From Planctomycetota bacterium (lineage in GTDB: Bacteria > Planctomycetota > GCA-002687715 > DRQF01), in NCBI GenBank assembly GCA_020639295.1, contig JACKGY010000012.1, positions 13,466 through 77,465 on the forward strand: a DNA stretch of 64,000 nucleotides. Reading direction: 5' to 3'. Both the position numbers and the translations under genes were made by a program. Shown here one piece after another: positions 53,323-62,089 of the stretch (positions are counted from its first letter, which is position 1; every line of letters begins with the position of its first letter). The notes beneath the pieces were generated by a model. That model saw nothing but the letters and a program-made list of their open reading frames with translations, did no database searches and was not told where the DNA came from.

Positions 53323-53500
53323 GGAGAATCTCCTCGGAATTGCAGAATGCGATCGTCGTGGGTGGCCATCGCGGCGGGACAGCGGCCCCGGGCGGCCTCG
53401 AGCGATCCTAACCCGCTTCGCCCACCACCTCCACGGGCGGCGGTGGCGAATCGCTCGACCGTCCGGCACTCGCGCCGGGGGCGCCCGGACCGATGGCGCC

Positions 53501-53542
53501 GGGCAGCCCCCGCCCCGGCGGGCGCCGGGGCGGGGGCTGCCC
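53501..53542. repeat. 18-bp perfect GC inverted repeat
   Basis: The arms are GGGCAGCCCCCGCCCCGG and its exact reverse complement, with loop CGGGCG. It is not downstream of any gene in the plus direction. It could be an operator, a cruciform, or an insulating terminator against transcription from acn-side antisense starts. Confidence 0.6.
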
Positions 53543-53555
53543 GCTCGGGACTTCC

Positions 53556-53564
53556 TGCTACACT
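53556..53564 (+). promoter_or_regulatory. Extended -10 candidate TGCTACACT
   Basis: TGC-TACACT lies 14 bases after the 18-bp hairpin. A start near 53571 would leave a leader of about 32 bases with GAGG seven bases before ATG 53603. Confidence 0.45.
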
Positions 53565-53602
53565 GCCCGGGCCAGGTGACCCGCCATACGAGAGGATGCC
53601 CC

Positions 53603-54691
53603 ATGGCGACGACCGCCCGACTGACCCGCTCCCTGTTGATCGCCCTGCTCCTGGCGGCGCTGGCCCCGGCGCAGGCCGGGACCACCGAGTCCTGCCTGGA
53701 ACTCCTGAAGTCCAACAGCGCCGCCGACCTGGCCACCGCCGGGCATCAGGCGGCCGAGAAGGGCCTGAAGCCGGTGGCCGAGAAGATCGCCGAGCTGCTC
53801 GGCGGAGCGATCGAGACCCGGGAGGTGGACCAGGAGCGGGCCTACGCCTTCCGCGCCTTCGCCGATGCCCTGTTCATGAACAAGGTGGCGATCGACTCGC
53901 CGCGCCTCGCGCGTCTGCGCGCCGAGTTCGCGCCGATCCGGATGTGCGTCGCCGTGGCGAGCCTCGACCCGGCCCGGGCGGAGGACTGGCTCCTGGGCCA
54001 GCTCGCCGAGCCGATCGACTGGGAGGTCTACCAGGTGGTCGTCGGCCTGCTGGCCAGCAAGCCCTCGCCCCGCTTCGGCCTCTGGCTCCTGACCGAGGCC
54101 GAACCGGTGATCGAGGTGATCATGGAGGGCCCGAACGCGGGCCTCGGCGGCTACCGCGGTGGCCGCAAGACGGCGCGACGCTGGAAGGAGGTGATCGCGC
54201 CCGCCGGCTTCCCGCGGTCGATCGACTACGGCATGCCGACGGAACTCTGCATCGACTGCTGGCCGCTCGGCATCGACGGCCCCGGTGCCAGCCACGTCCA
54301 CCGCGCCCCGCTCGGGATGGTCCAGCACGAGAGTCGACCGGCGGCATCCTGGTGGGAACGCCCGCTGATGCTGCGGGGCGTGCTCGACCGCTACTCGGGC
54401 CTGCCGATGTCGGCCGAACTCGCCGCGGAACTCCGGCTGCGCTTCCCGGGCGACACCAAGCCGAGCGAGGTCCAGGCGAGGGTCCAGCTCGGCCGCGAGG
54501 CCCTGGCCGCGCTCTACTGGGAGCGGGTGGCGAAGATGGTCGAGAACGGGCTCCTCGAGGCCGCCGAGGCCAGGAAGCTCAAGCCCGCCTTCGCGCTGAA
54601 GATCTCCGACTGGCGCGAGAAGGGCGCGGCGAAGCTCTGGAAGATGGATCGCCCGCTCGCGCGGCCGGACTGGCTGCGCAAGCTCAAGTAG
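53603..54691 (+). CDS. Secreted helical protein of unknown function
   Basis: A 362-residue exported protein with a signal peptide (residues 1-25, LLIALLLAALAPAQAG). The mature region is mostly helical, with heptad-like segments suggestive of HEAT/ARM repeats (about residues 30-150). A central insertion carries two cysteines close together (ELCIDCWPLG), and a histidine-rich spot SHVHRAP follows. I do not recognise a family. GAGG precedes the ATG by seven bases. The next gene, also exported, begins 66 bases after its stop and may be co-transcribed. Confidence 0.7.
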   Translation: MATTARLTRSLLIALLLAALAPAQAGTTESCLELLKSNSAADLATAGHQAAEKGLKPVAEKIAELLGGAIETREVDQERAYAFRAFADALFMNKVAIDSPRLARLRAEFAPIRMCVAVASLDPARAEDWLLGQLAEPIDWEVYQVVVGLLASKPSPRFGLWLLTEAEPVIEVIMEGPNAGLGGYRGGRKTARRWKEVIAPAGFPRSIDYGMPTELCIDCWPLGIDGPGASHVHRAPLGMVQHESRPAASWWERPLMLRGVLDRYSGLPMSAELAAELRLRFPGDTKPSEVQARVQLGREALAALYWERVAKMVENGLLEAAEARKLKPAFALKISDWREKGAAKLWKMDRPLARPDWLRKLK

Positions 54692-54757
54692 TCCCCGGAT
54701 TGGCCGGAAGACGGCGGAGCGCGTCGCGTCCGAGCCCCATCTACATGGGAGCAGGAC

Positions 54758-55216
54758 ATGAAGGCCATCACCATCGTCACCCTCGTCGTCACCGCGTTGC
54801 TGGGCAATCTCGTCGATCGCCGGCCGGCCCCCGAACCGGCGCCGGCCAGGAGGATCGAACCGACCCTCGCCACCGGTGATCCGATCGCGAAACTGATCGA
54901 ACTCCACGGCCTGCCGGACGAGATCGACTACGGTCTCGACCTCATGGTCTGGCGCTACGGCCGGGTCCGTGGCCTCGAGGCGACCATCCACGACGAGGTC
55001 CTGGTCGGCCTGGCCGGATCGATGCCGGAGGGCCGCCCCCTGCGGCGGCCGGGAACGGACGCCCCCTACCTGGGCCAGCCGGCGGCGGAGGCGGCGCGCA
55101 TCCTCGGCTCGCCCCGCACCGTCTACGAAGGCCAGTCGGGCTCGCAGTTCGTCTACGTCACCGGCTGGAAGGTCGTCTATCGCTTCGGCCGCGTGGTGAG
55201 CTGCCAGCGCGACTGA
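54758..55216 (+). CDS. Small exported protein with two BamE/SmpA-like repeats
   Basis: A 152-residue protein with an N-terminal hydrophobic segment (residues 3-18) and then a Pro-rich linker. Two similar alpha-beta-beta stretches follow: IAKLIELHGLPDEIDYGLDLMVWRYG and AARILGSPRTVYEGQSG...WKVVYRFGRV. The pattern of a short helix, G-x-P, then strands ending in YG/FG resembles the SmpA/BamE fold used for outer-membrane assembly and in beta-lactamase-inhibitor-like proteins. It lacks an obvious lipobox. GGGAGCAGGAC precedes the ATG. A repeat island follows. Confidence 0.6.
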   Translation: MKAITIVTLVVTALLGNLVDRRPAPEPAPARRIEPTLATGDPIAKLIELHGLPDEIDYGLDLMVWRYGRVRGLEATIHDEVLVGLAGSMPEGRPLRRPGTDAPYLGQPAAEAARILGSPRTVYEGQSGSQFVYVTGWKVVYRFGRVVSCQRD

Positions 55217-55219
55217 CCT

Positions 55220-55540
55220 GGGCCAGCCAGCGGCTGGCGCTCCGGTAGGACCGCGCAGCGCTCGCAGCGCTCGCTGCGCAGCCGAAGGGCGACGACTCGA
55301 CGGCGAAGAAGACTAGGCCGGCCGGCCTGGAGGAAGAGGCGGAGCAGGCGCTCCGCGGTCCTTGCTGGCGCTCCGGTAGGACCGCGCAGCGCTCGCTGCG
55401 CAGCCGAAGGGCGACGACTCGAGGGCGAAGAAGGCTAGGCCACCCGGCCTGGAGGAAGAGGCGGAGCCGGCGCTCCAGAGCGCCGGCTGCCCAGCCGGCA
55501 GGTCCGCCGGCCGCTGGGCGGCTTCGTTGAACGTCACCAA
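55220..55540. repeat. Repeat island with two partial mosaic units
   Basis: It contains GGCCAGCCAGCGGCTGGCGC, GGTAGGACCGCGCAGCGCTCG (twice), CCGAAGGGCGACGACTCGA (twice), a GCGGAGC-AGGC-GCTCCGC hairpin and a terminal GCCGGCTG-CC-CAGCCGGC. These modules are shared with the islands at 24849 and 34344, in the same orientation. This island lies between two co-directional genes, unlike the other three. The ~460-base gap holds no gene. Confidence 0.85.
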
Positions 55541-55681
55541 GGCATCGGCAAGTTCGGTCGGCCCGACCGGCGATCAGCGCTCCGGATCACGGCTCCGGGC
55601 ATGAATCCACCACGCGTCGGATTCCGCGCCGATCGGGTATGCTCGTCCCGGGAAGAAGGTCGGTTCCGGGAGAGGATCGCG

Positions 55682-58429
55682 ATGCGAAGCCGAAGGATCG
55701 AGCAGCGCGCGGCGGCCAACGTGGTCATCTTGCTGATCGTCGCCCTGATGGCGACGGGCGCCATCGTCTGGGCGCTGGCCCTGCACCGTCGGCTCGAGGG
55801 TTCCGAGTCCGCGCGCCGCGAGGCCGAGGACCAGGTCGAACGGGCCGAACAGTCGCGCGGCCACGCCCTCGACCTGCGCCGCCAGCAGGAGGAGGAGGTC
55901 CGCGAGCTGAAGAGCGAGCGGGCCGGCTCGACGCGCGCGCGAGAGAAGCTCGAGCGCGAGCTACGGGCGCGCGAGGATCTCCTCGAGCACGAGCGTTCGC
56001 TCCGCATCGCGGAGGCGGCCGACCGGACCATCGCCCAGGACCCCGGCCTCGGCCTGCGTCTCGCGGTCACGGCTCGGGAACTCGCCGACACCGCGGCCGC
56101 GCGCGGCGGTCTCGCCCGGGCCATGGCGGCGAACCATGAGATCGCGGTGGTCGAGAACGCCCAGGATCTCCTGCTCGCCCCCGACGGCAAGACCCTCGCC
56201 ATCCGCCTCGCCGATGCGCTGGTCCTCACCCGCGCCGGGGACGGCTCGATCCTGGGGCGCGTGGCCGACCTGGCCGAGGAGGGTCGCATGGCCTTCTCGC
56301 CCGACTCCGCCCGGATCGTCTTCACTACCCGAGGGGTCGAGCTGGCCATCGCCACGACCGAGGATCTGTCGATCCGCCAGCGGATCAAGGTCGACTCCCG
56401 GGTCACCGACATCGCCTTCGACGCCGCCGCCACGCAGGTGCTCCTGGGCACGACCGATCGCGCCGCCTGGCTCTTCGATCTTGCCAGCGGTGAACGGAAG
56501 AAGGTCTTCGTCGGCCATGGCGGCGCCGTGCTCCGCGCGCTCTTCGTCGACGAGGAGACGATCGCGACCTTCGCCGACGACAACATCCTGCGCTTCTTCG
56601 AACGCACGAGCGGCGACCGCCTGCGCGAGATCCAGAATGCCGGACGGCCTGACCGCACGCGTCTGCTCCCGGCGCCGAAGGTCGCACGGCTCTTGCTCGT
56701 CGACGACGGCAATCGGACGGTCGACGTGGTCGACACCCGGCTGGGCGAGATCGCCTTCAGCGCCAGGCTGAGCGACGAGGCCGCCGCGAACGAGTCGGCG
56801 GCCGCCTACCTGCTCTCGGGCCTCGGGCCTCGACCGGCCTGTGTCCTGGCCCTCGATGGCACCGCCCTCTTCCGGGTCAGCGGCGATCGCCGGAAGGTCC
56901 TCCGCCTCGACCTCGCGGGCGACGGCTCCTGGACCGACTTCCACGACGCCGGCGAGGGCCTGGTGGTCCGCCTGATCGAACGGGGCTTCCTGGTCAAGGA
57001 GCCGGCGCAGGACCGGTTCTACTTCCTCGAGCCCGGCACAAGCCCGGTCCCCCTCGCCTCGCTCCCGCCCACGAGCGGCCTCGAGGTCGCCGCCGACGGC
57101 AGCCTTCTCGCCTGGGGTCTGGCCGGCAAGGTCGAACTGATCCGTCCGGACGGCGGCCAATCGACCCTCGCGACCGGCATGCGGGCGATCGAACGCGCCC
57201 TGCGCCCGGCCGGGGGTGGCGCCACCGTCGTCCTGGGTCAGGGCCGCGTCTCCTGGCAGGGTGACGAGGCCACCTTCCCGCCGCGGCTGCTCGCGGCGCC
57301 GCCACTCTCTTCGGAGCGCTCACCGCCACGGATCTGGCTGTCCCCGGATCGGGCCCTCGTCCTCGCGGCGCAGACGGACGGCCGCGCACGCCTCATCCGA
57401 CTGGCCGACGGTGCGACACGGCTCGAGGTCGGCGAGAAGGGGCTGACGGTCGCGGCCGCGGCCTTCGCCGCCCGCGCGCCCCTCCTGGCGCTGACCCTCG
57501 GGACGCGCGAACCCCTGGTCGACGCCAAGGAACCGCCACCCTCGAGGCTTTTGATCTACGACCTCGAGAAGCTGGAGTGCCTGCACGACGAGGAAGTCGC
57601 CCGGGTCCGCCAGAGCGACCCGCTCTGGCCCGGCCTCGACCTCAGCGCCGACGGCAACCTGGTCTTCCTGCGCACGACCAGCGACACGCTCATCCGGACC
57701 TGGCGGGACAAGACTCTCGAACATCGGATATGGGCCTGGGGCACGGGGACGGCGTGCTTCGCTCCCGAAGGCGCGCTCGCCGCCGCTTCCTCCTTCGATG
57801 GCCTCACGGTGGTCGACCGCTTCACCGGCGAGACGGTTGATCTTCCCGAGGCCGTCACCGCGCCGGGCGGGACCTGCGCCTTCCTGCCGGACGGCGGGAG
57901 CATCCTGGTGAACGCCGACGGCGGCCCCTGCCTGATCGACCTGCACGAGAAGGGACTCCGCCACCGCTTCGGCGGCGGCGACCTGCGTCTCGATCTGCGT
58001 TCGATCTCGCCCGACGGACGGCGCGCGGTCGCCGCGACGATCTTCGACCAGGACGATGAGCGCCACGAGATCCGCTTCCTGGACCTCGCGCAGGGTCTGA
58101 TCGGTCCGCCGATCAAATTGGCGCATCGCTGTTCGCTCGCCGCCTGGTCGGCGGACGCTGCCCGGGTGGCGATCACCTCCGATGGCCTCCCCGGTCTCCA
58201 TGTCCTCGAGGCCGCGACCGGCCGGACCCTGCTCGCGGTTCCCGAGCTGCCGGCGGTGCAGACCGAGTTCACGGCCGATGGCGAGAACCTGCTGGTGATG
58301 CGGCGTGACGGCGCTCTGCTGCGCCTGCCCCTCGATCCCCTGGCCGCCGCCCGAGAACGTGGCCTGCCCGGGCTCTCGGCCGCGGAACGCGAGCGCTTCC
58401 TCCTGCCGCCGGCCGCCGAGGAGGACTGA
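55682..58429 (+). CDS. Membrane-anchored coiled-coil WD40/beta-propeller-like protein
   Basis: A 915-residue protein. A short basic N-terminus precedes one membrane helix (about residues 12-34). A strongly charged coiled coil (residues ~37-105, rich in RxxEE heptads) leads to a C-terminal ~750-residue region. That region has repeated beta-strand motifs of the WD40/YVTN type: LLAPDGKTLAIRLADAL, MAFSPDSARIVFTT, FLPDGGSILVNADG and SISPDGRRAVAATIFD. The large domain probably faces the periplasm. GGGAGAGG lies eight bases before ATG 55682. A TATGCT -10 candidate at 55639-55644 would initiate within the leader. Function unknown; perhaps scaffold-like. Confidence 0.75.
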   Translation: MRSRRIEQRAAANVVILLIVALMATGAIVWALALHRRLEGSESARREAEDQVERAEQSRGHALDLRRQQEEEVRELKSERAGSTRAREKLERELRAREDLLEHERSLRIAEAADRTIAQDPGLGLRLAVTARELADTAAARGGLARAMAANHEIAVVENAQDLLLAPDGKTLAIRLADALVLTRAGDGSILGRVADLAEEGRMAFSPDSARIVFTTRGVELAIATTEDLSIRQRIKVDSRVTDIAFDAAATQVLLGTTDRAAWLFDLASGERKKVFVGHGGAVLRALFVDEETIATFADDNILRFFERTSGDRLREIQNAGRPDRTRLLPAPKVARLLLVDDGNRTVDVVDTRLGEIAFSARLSDEAAANESAAAYLLSGLGPRPACVLALDGTALFRVSGDRRKVLRLDLAGDGSWTDFHDAGEGLVVRLIERGFLVKEPAQDRFYFLEPGTSPVPLASLPPTSGLEVAADGSLLAWGLAGKVELIRPDGGQSTLATGMRAIERALRPAGGGATVVLGQGRVSWQGDEATFPPRLLAAPPLSSERSPPRIWLSPDRALVLAAQTDGRARLIRLADGATRLEVGEKGLTVAAAAFAARAPLLALTLGTREPLVDAKEPPPSRLLIYDLEKLECLHDEEVARVRQSDPLWPGLDLSADGNLVFLRTTSDTLIRTWRDKTLEHRIWAWGTGTACFAPEGALAAASSFDGLTVVDRFTGETVDLPEAVTAPGGTCAFLPDGGSILVNADGGPCLIDLHEKGLRHRFGGGDLRLDLRSISPDGRRAVAATIFDQDDERHEIRFLDLAQGLIGPPIKLAHRCSLAAWSADAARVAITSDGLPGLHVLEAATGRTLLAVPELPAVQTEFTADGENLLVMRRDGALLRLPLDPLAAARERGLPGLSAAERERFLLPPAAEED

Positions 58430-58445
58430 GCCGGAAGACGCCGGC
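58430..58445. terminator. Small hairpin in the 31-base convergent gap
   Basis: GCCGG-AAGACG-CCGGC directly follows the stop of the propeller gene and precedes the end of the convergent glycosyltransferase gene. It is short and lacks a T-tract; a weak bidirectional terminator at best. Confidence 0.3.
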
Positions 58446-58460
58446 AGCCGTCGGCGCGGC

Positions 58461-59168
58461 TCAGCGACGCCGGGAGAGACCGAGGCGGAGAAGGGTGACG
58501 GCGCCCTTGAGGATCTCGATCTGGGAGATCTTCGAGCGGCCGGCGCGACGGTCGACGAAGCGGATCGGTTCCTCGCGGATCACCAGACCGGCGCGCCAGC
58601 AGGCGACGATCATCTCCTCGAGATAGGAGTAGCCGTGCGACCGGATCCGATCCGGGTCGACGCGGTCGAAGACCGCGGTCCGGTAGAGGCGATAGCCCGA
58701 GGTGCAGTCGGCGACCGGAATGCCGACCAGGCCGCGGGTGAGGCGGTTCGCGACCGCGGACAGGAGGCGCCGCCCCGGGCCCCAGTTGTCGATGCTGCCG
58801 CCGGGAACGTAGCGCGAGCCCACCACCAGATCGGCGGCCTCGCGCTCGGCGCGGTTGAGGAGGGCCGGCAGCGCCTCCGGCTCGTGCGAGAAGTCGGCGT
58901 CCATGGTCGCCGCGAAGTCGACCCCGAGCCGACGTGCCTCGGCGAAGCCGGCGGCGTAGGCGCTGCCCAGTCCGAGCCGTCCCGGGCGCTCGATCAGCAA
59001 CAGACGCGGATCGGCCAGGCGCGCGCGCACGATCGCGGCGGTGCCGTCCGCGCTGGCATCGTCGACCACGACGACGCCGAGATCGAGCGGCAGCGCGAGC
59101 AGACGGTCGAGCAGCGGCCCGATGTTCTCGGCCTCGTCGAGCGTGGGGATGACGACCAGGATCCGCAT
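58461..59168 (-). CDS. GT2 glycosyltransferase, polyprenol-phosphate mannosyltransferase-like
   Basis: A 235-residue GT-A glycosyltransferase of the DPM1-like type. The N-terminal VIPTLDEAENIGPLLDRLL, VDDAS (35-39), GLGSAYAAGFAEARRLG, DAD (90-92) and VVGSRYVPGGSIDNWGPGRRLLS match dolichol/polyprenol-phosphate sugar synthases. There are no C-terminal membrane helices, as in soluble DPM1-like enzymes. It would transfer a sugar from a nucleotide donor to a polyprenol phosphate for lipid or glycan export. The ATG overlaps the methyltransferase stop by one base, so it is the last gene of the six-gene operon. Confidence 0.88.
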   Translation of the reverse strand: MRILVVIPTLDEAENIGPLLDRLLALPLDLGVVVVDDASADGTAAIVRARLADPRLLLIERPGRLGLGSAYAAGFAEARRLGVDFAATMDADFSHEPEALPALLNRAEREAADLVVGSRYVPGGSIDNWGPGRRLLSAVANRLTRGLVGIPVADCTSGYRLYRTAVFDRVDPDRIRSHGYSYLEEMIVACWRAGLVIREEPIRFVDRRAGRSKISQIEILKGAVTLLRLGLSRRR

Positions 59169-60229
59169 CAGCGCCCCACGACGAGGTACTCCTCGGTCTC
59201 CCGGCGCGCGGCCGCGACGCCGCCGTGGGTCCCGAAGGAGTAGCGATGGGCACAGCGCTCGACCTCGATCCGCGGGCGATGACGGCGCATCATCGCGACC
59301 AGCTCGTCGAGATCGGGCCAGCCGTTCGCCGAGTAGGACAGCACGAGGGTCGCGCCGGGAAAGGCAGCGAAGAGGCGATCGAAGGCCGCCGGGGCGCTGC
59401 GCCGGGACCCGAAGGGCGACTTCCTCTTGACCAGCTTCTTCACCTTCGAGTCCTCGCGGATGCGCGCCTCGGGGGCCCGCCAGCGGGTGACCAGGCCCTC
59501 GACGAAGTGATAGCGCTTCACGTAGCAGTTGTCATCGGCGCGCGGCACGTAGGGCGGGTCGAGGTAGACCAGATCGGCCGCCCGGCCCTCGAGATCGAAG
59601 ACCTCGCCGAAGCGCGTCTCGTGGTCGCGACCCGAGGCGAAGACCCGGCGATCGACCAGGGCCGCGTTCTCGCGGAATTGCTGGCGGAGGTCGAGGCGGA
59701 GGTCGCGGCGGCCGTCCTTCATGTGCTCGGGATCGCCGGCGACGGTGAAGACGCCGCGCGGCTGGCGCTTGATCGCCGCCCGCGCCAGCGCCGCCAGGAT
59801 CGGCGCCCGCGGCAGGCCCGGATCGCGGTCCAGCTCGTCCCAGACGGCGTCGAGGAAGGCCAGGTCGGCCGGAGTGAAGAAGATGCCGGCGAAGGTGCGC
59901 GTGATGAAGCCCTCGGGATTGCCCGGCAGCGCGGCCAGCCGGTCGATGCGCTCGGCGCCGATCCGTTCGCGCTCGTTGACGACGAGCGCCTCGGCCATGG
60001 TCACGGCGACGCGCATGGCGTCGTTGGCGAGGACCTGCTTGCCCATGCACTTGAGCAGGTAGGCGACGCAGCCGCTGCCGGAGAAGGCGTCGATCGCGCG
60101 GTCGAAGTCGAGGGCGGCGAAGGTCTCATGGAGGAAGGGCAGGAGCCGGAGCTTGCTGCCCATCCAGCGCAGCGCGGGATAGTCGCGGGCCGCGGCGAGG
60201 GCCGCCGGCAGCTCGGCCTCAGGCGGCAA
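59168..60229 (-). CDS. D12-class adenine-N6 DNA methyltransferase
   Basis: A 353-residue amino-methyltransferase of the Dam/M.FokI D12 class. Motif X is RWMGSKLRLLPFL, the SAM motif I is DAFSGSG (47-53), and the catalytic motif IV is DPPY (224-227). Segment 230-330 likely contains the target-recognition part, and LSYSANGWPDLDEL is a typical C-terminal motif. The only start that keeps motif X with a leader is TTG 60229, which overlaps the permease end by 11 bases; no Shine-Dalgarno is seen. No restriction gene lies nearby, so it appears to be an orphan methylase. Its position inside a transporter operon is unusual. Confidence 0.88.
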   Translation of the reverse strand: MPPEAELPAALAAARDYPALRWMGSKLRLLPFLHETFAALDFDRAIDAFSGSGCVAYLLKCMGKQVLANDAMRVAVTMAEALVVNERERIGAERIDRLAALPGNPEGFITRTFAGIFFTPADLAFLDAVWDELDRDPGLPRAPILAALARAAIKRQPRGVFTVAGDPEHMKDGRRDLRLDLRQQFRENAALVDRRVFASGRDHETRFGEVFDLEGRAADLVYLDPPYVPRADDNCYVKRYHFVEGLVTRWRAPEARIREDSKVKKLVKRKSPFGSRRSAPAAFDRLFAAFPGATLVLSYSANGWPDLDELVAMMRRHRPRIEVERCAHRYSFGTHGGVAAARRETEEYLVVGR

Positions 60230-61229
60230 GGTTGCCGCCCCCGCGGATCCGGCGCCGGACGGCGGTGCCCACCAGGTCGCCGCCGATGACGATGAGGCTG
60301 TTCATGAGGATGAACACGATGGCCCGATCGTACTGGAACTGGGCGAAGGCGTGGTCGATGTGGAAGCCGATGCTGCGGATGGCGAGGACGCCCAGGATCG
60401 CCGTCTCGCGGACGCAGGTCTCCCAGCGATAGAAGAAGTAGACCAGGAACTGCGGCATCAGCCGCGGTCCGATGCCCACGAGCGCGACCGAGTTCTTGCT
60501 GGCACCGAGCGCCGACAGCGCCCGGGTCGCGCGCAGGTCCATGTCCTCGACGCACTCGCTGTCGAGCTTGCCGAGGATGCCGCCGTTGTGGATCGCCAGG
60601 GCCAGGATGCCGGCGAGGGCCACCGGGCCGAAGGCGATCAGGAAGACGAAGGCCCAGATGAACTCCGGGATCGATCGCATGACCACGAGCAGGCCGCGCG
60701 TGGCCGCGAAGGCGAGCCGTCGCAGCGTCCGTTCGAGTCTCGAGACGTCGCGATCGGCGGGCAGGAAGGCCTCGAGCAGGGCGACGTTCTTGGCCGCCGG
60801 CAGGATCAGGGGCAGGGACATCAGCGCGGCGAGGACGATGGCCAGCACGCTGAGCGCCAGGGTGTCGGCCAGGGCGTTGGAGCGCGGCCGCTCCTCCGCC
60901 GGCAGCAGGTCGAAGGGATCGAGGCCGGTCTCGGCCACGGTTCGACCGAGCCAGCGCCAGAACAGCCCCGTGTCCCAGACCAGCCGCCAGTCGCCGGCCT
61001 CGTCGCGGTGGCGGAGATCGAAGGGGATGGCGTCGTCGAGGAAGGTCGGCTTGACCGCGAAGCGGCTCTTGCCGGTGATCGGATGGCGGAGATCCACATC
61101 GAGGAAGAGCCAGCTCCCGAGGCAGAGCCCGACGAAGAGCAGAAGGCCCATCTGCAGGAAGCGGTCGCGGGGCGCGTCGCGACGCAACGAGCGCACGGCC
61201 TGCCAGCGTTCCGCCGGGTTCATCGCCAT
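60219..61229 (-). CDS. PhnE-like ABC permease, second copy
   Basis: A 336-residue inner-membrane permease. An N-terminal helix (about residues 25-44) is followed by an unusual ~75-residue non-membrane insertion. Five or six helices follow. The ABC coupling motif region EDMDLRATRALSALGASKNSVALVGIGPRLMPQFLVYFFYRWE is present, as is ILGVLAIRSIGFHID. It resembles PhnE-type permeases for oxyanions or phosphonates. The ATG overlaps the first permease gene by ten bases, and the two probably form a heterodimeric channel. Confidence 0.87.
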   Translation of the reverse strand: MAMNPAERWQAVRSLRRDAPRDRFLQMGLLLFVGLCLGSWLFLDVDLRHPITGKSRFAVKPTFLDDAIPFDLRHRDEAGDWRLVWDTGLFWRWLGRTVAETGLDPFDLLPAEERPRSNALADTLALSVLAIVLAALMSLPLILPAAKNVALLEAFLPADRDVSRLERTLRRLAFAATRGLLVVMRSIPEFIWAFVFLIAFGPVALAGILALAIHNGGILGKLDSECVEDMDLRATRALSALGASKNSVALVGIGPRLMPQFLVYFFYRWETCVRETAILGVLAIRSIGFHIDHAFAQFQYDRAIVFILMNSLIVIGGDLVGTAVRRRIRGGGNLAA

Positions 61230-62089
61230 GCCGCGATCCTCCGCCGCAGGGCGCCGCTCAGCACCTCGGTGGCCACCAGCAGCGCGAAGAGGGCATAGAG
61301 GTAGGTCCAGACCTCCTGGTAGTGGTCATAGTTCGCGGCCGTGCGGATGTTGAGGCCGATGGTGGTGAAGCCGACGAAACCGAGGATCGAGCTCGAGCGC
61401 AGGGCGCAGTCGAAGCGGTAGAAGCTGTAGGAGAGGATGCTGCCCGCGGCGCGCGGCAGGAGGCCGACGAGGAAGGTCGCGGCCCGGCCGCCGCCGGCGC
61501 CGCGGATGGCGCGGGCGGCATCGCGGGGCGTCTCGTCGATGATCTCGGCGTAGATCCGCCCGAGGGTCGCGGCGTAGGGGATCGCCAGCGCGAGGATGCC
61601 GCAGACCAGCGACAGCCCGAAGAGAGCGGTGAACAGCAGCGCCCAGAAGATCTCGTGAATGCTGCGCAGGAAGGCCATGACGGCCCGGATGGCGACCAGC
61701 CAGGTCGGCAGGAGGGCGCGCTGGGCGACCCGTCCGACCGCGGTCTCCATCACCACCGGATCGCGCTCCCAGAGTGACTCGCTGGCCAGGCAGCCGAAGA
61801 CGAAGCCGACCACCAGGGCGAGGCCCATCGCGGCGAAGGCGACGAAGACCGTGGTGCCGAGTGCCTCGCGGAGGTCGGGCAGGATGCTGGTGCCGGTGTT
61901 GGCCGAGGTCATCGTCGGCCGGAGCGCCGCGGCGAAGAAGCGGCGGAACTCGGAGAGGCCGCCGGGCGCCGAGAAGCTGCCGCCCAGGAAGTCCAGCTGC
62001 CAGAGGGCCAGGAAGGTGGCCAGACCGAGCGCGAGGAGGAAGGTCGAGGTCGGTCCCCAGGTCCGGCGGATGGCGACCGACGGGATCAC
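61220..62089 (-). CDS. PhnE-like ABC permease, first copy
   Basis: A 289-residue inner-membrane permease with about six helices. The coupling region IIDETPRDAARAIRGAGGGRAATFLVGLLPRAAGSILSYSFYRFD and the following SSSILGFVGFTTIGLNI are PhnE-like. The start is GTG 62089, which overlaps the stop of the ATPase gene by four bases (GTGA); a longer frame would run through that gene. It pairs with the second permease immediately downstream. Confidence 0.87.
   Translation of the reverse strand: MIPSVAIRRTWGPTSTFLLALGLATFLALWQLDFLGGSFSAPGGLSEFRRFFAAALRPTMTSANTGTSILPDLREALGTTVFVAFAAMGLALVVGFVFGCLASESLWERDPVVMETAVGRVAQRALLPTWLVAIRAVMAFLRSIHEIFWALLFTALFGLSLVCGILALAIPYAATLGRIYAEIIDETPRDAARAIRGAGGGRAATFLVGLLPRAAGSILSYSFYRFDCALRSSSILGFVGFTTIGLNIRTAANYDHYQEVWTYLYALFALLVATEVLSGALRRRIAAWR

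Larger units (their letters stand above)
53323..53602. other. Divergent promoter region with a very strong hairpin
   Basis: 280 non-coding bases between acn and a secreted-protein gene. They contain an 18-bp perfect inverted repeat (arms 53501-53518 and 53525-53542, six-base loop) directly upstream of a promoter candidate for the plus-strand gene. A TTAGGAT-like element for acn may lie near 53405-53412 on the minus strand. Confidence 0.55.

Noticed and set aside
53323..53736. N-terminal extension of aconitase
   Set aside because: The extension has no aconitase similarity and would overlap the divergent gene. GTG 53322 has a good Shine-Dalgarno and fits the family start.
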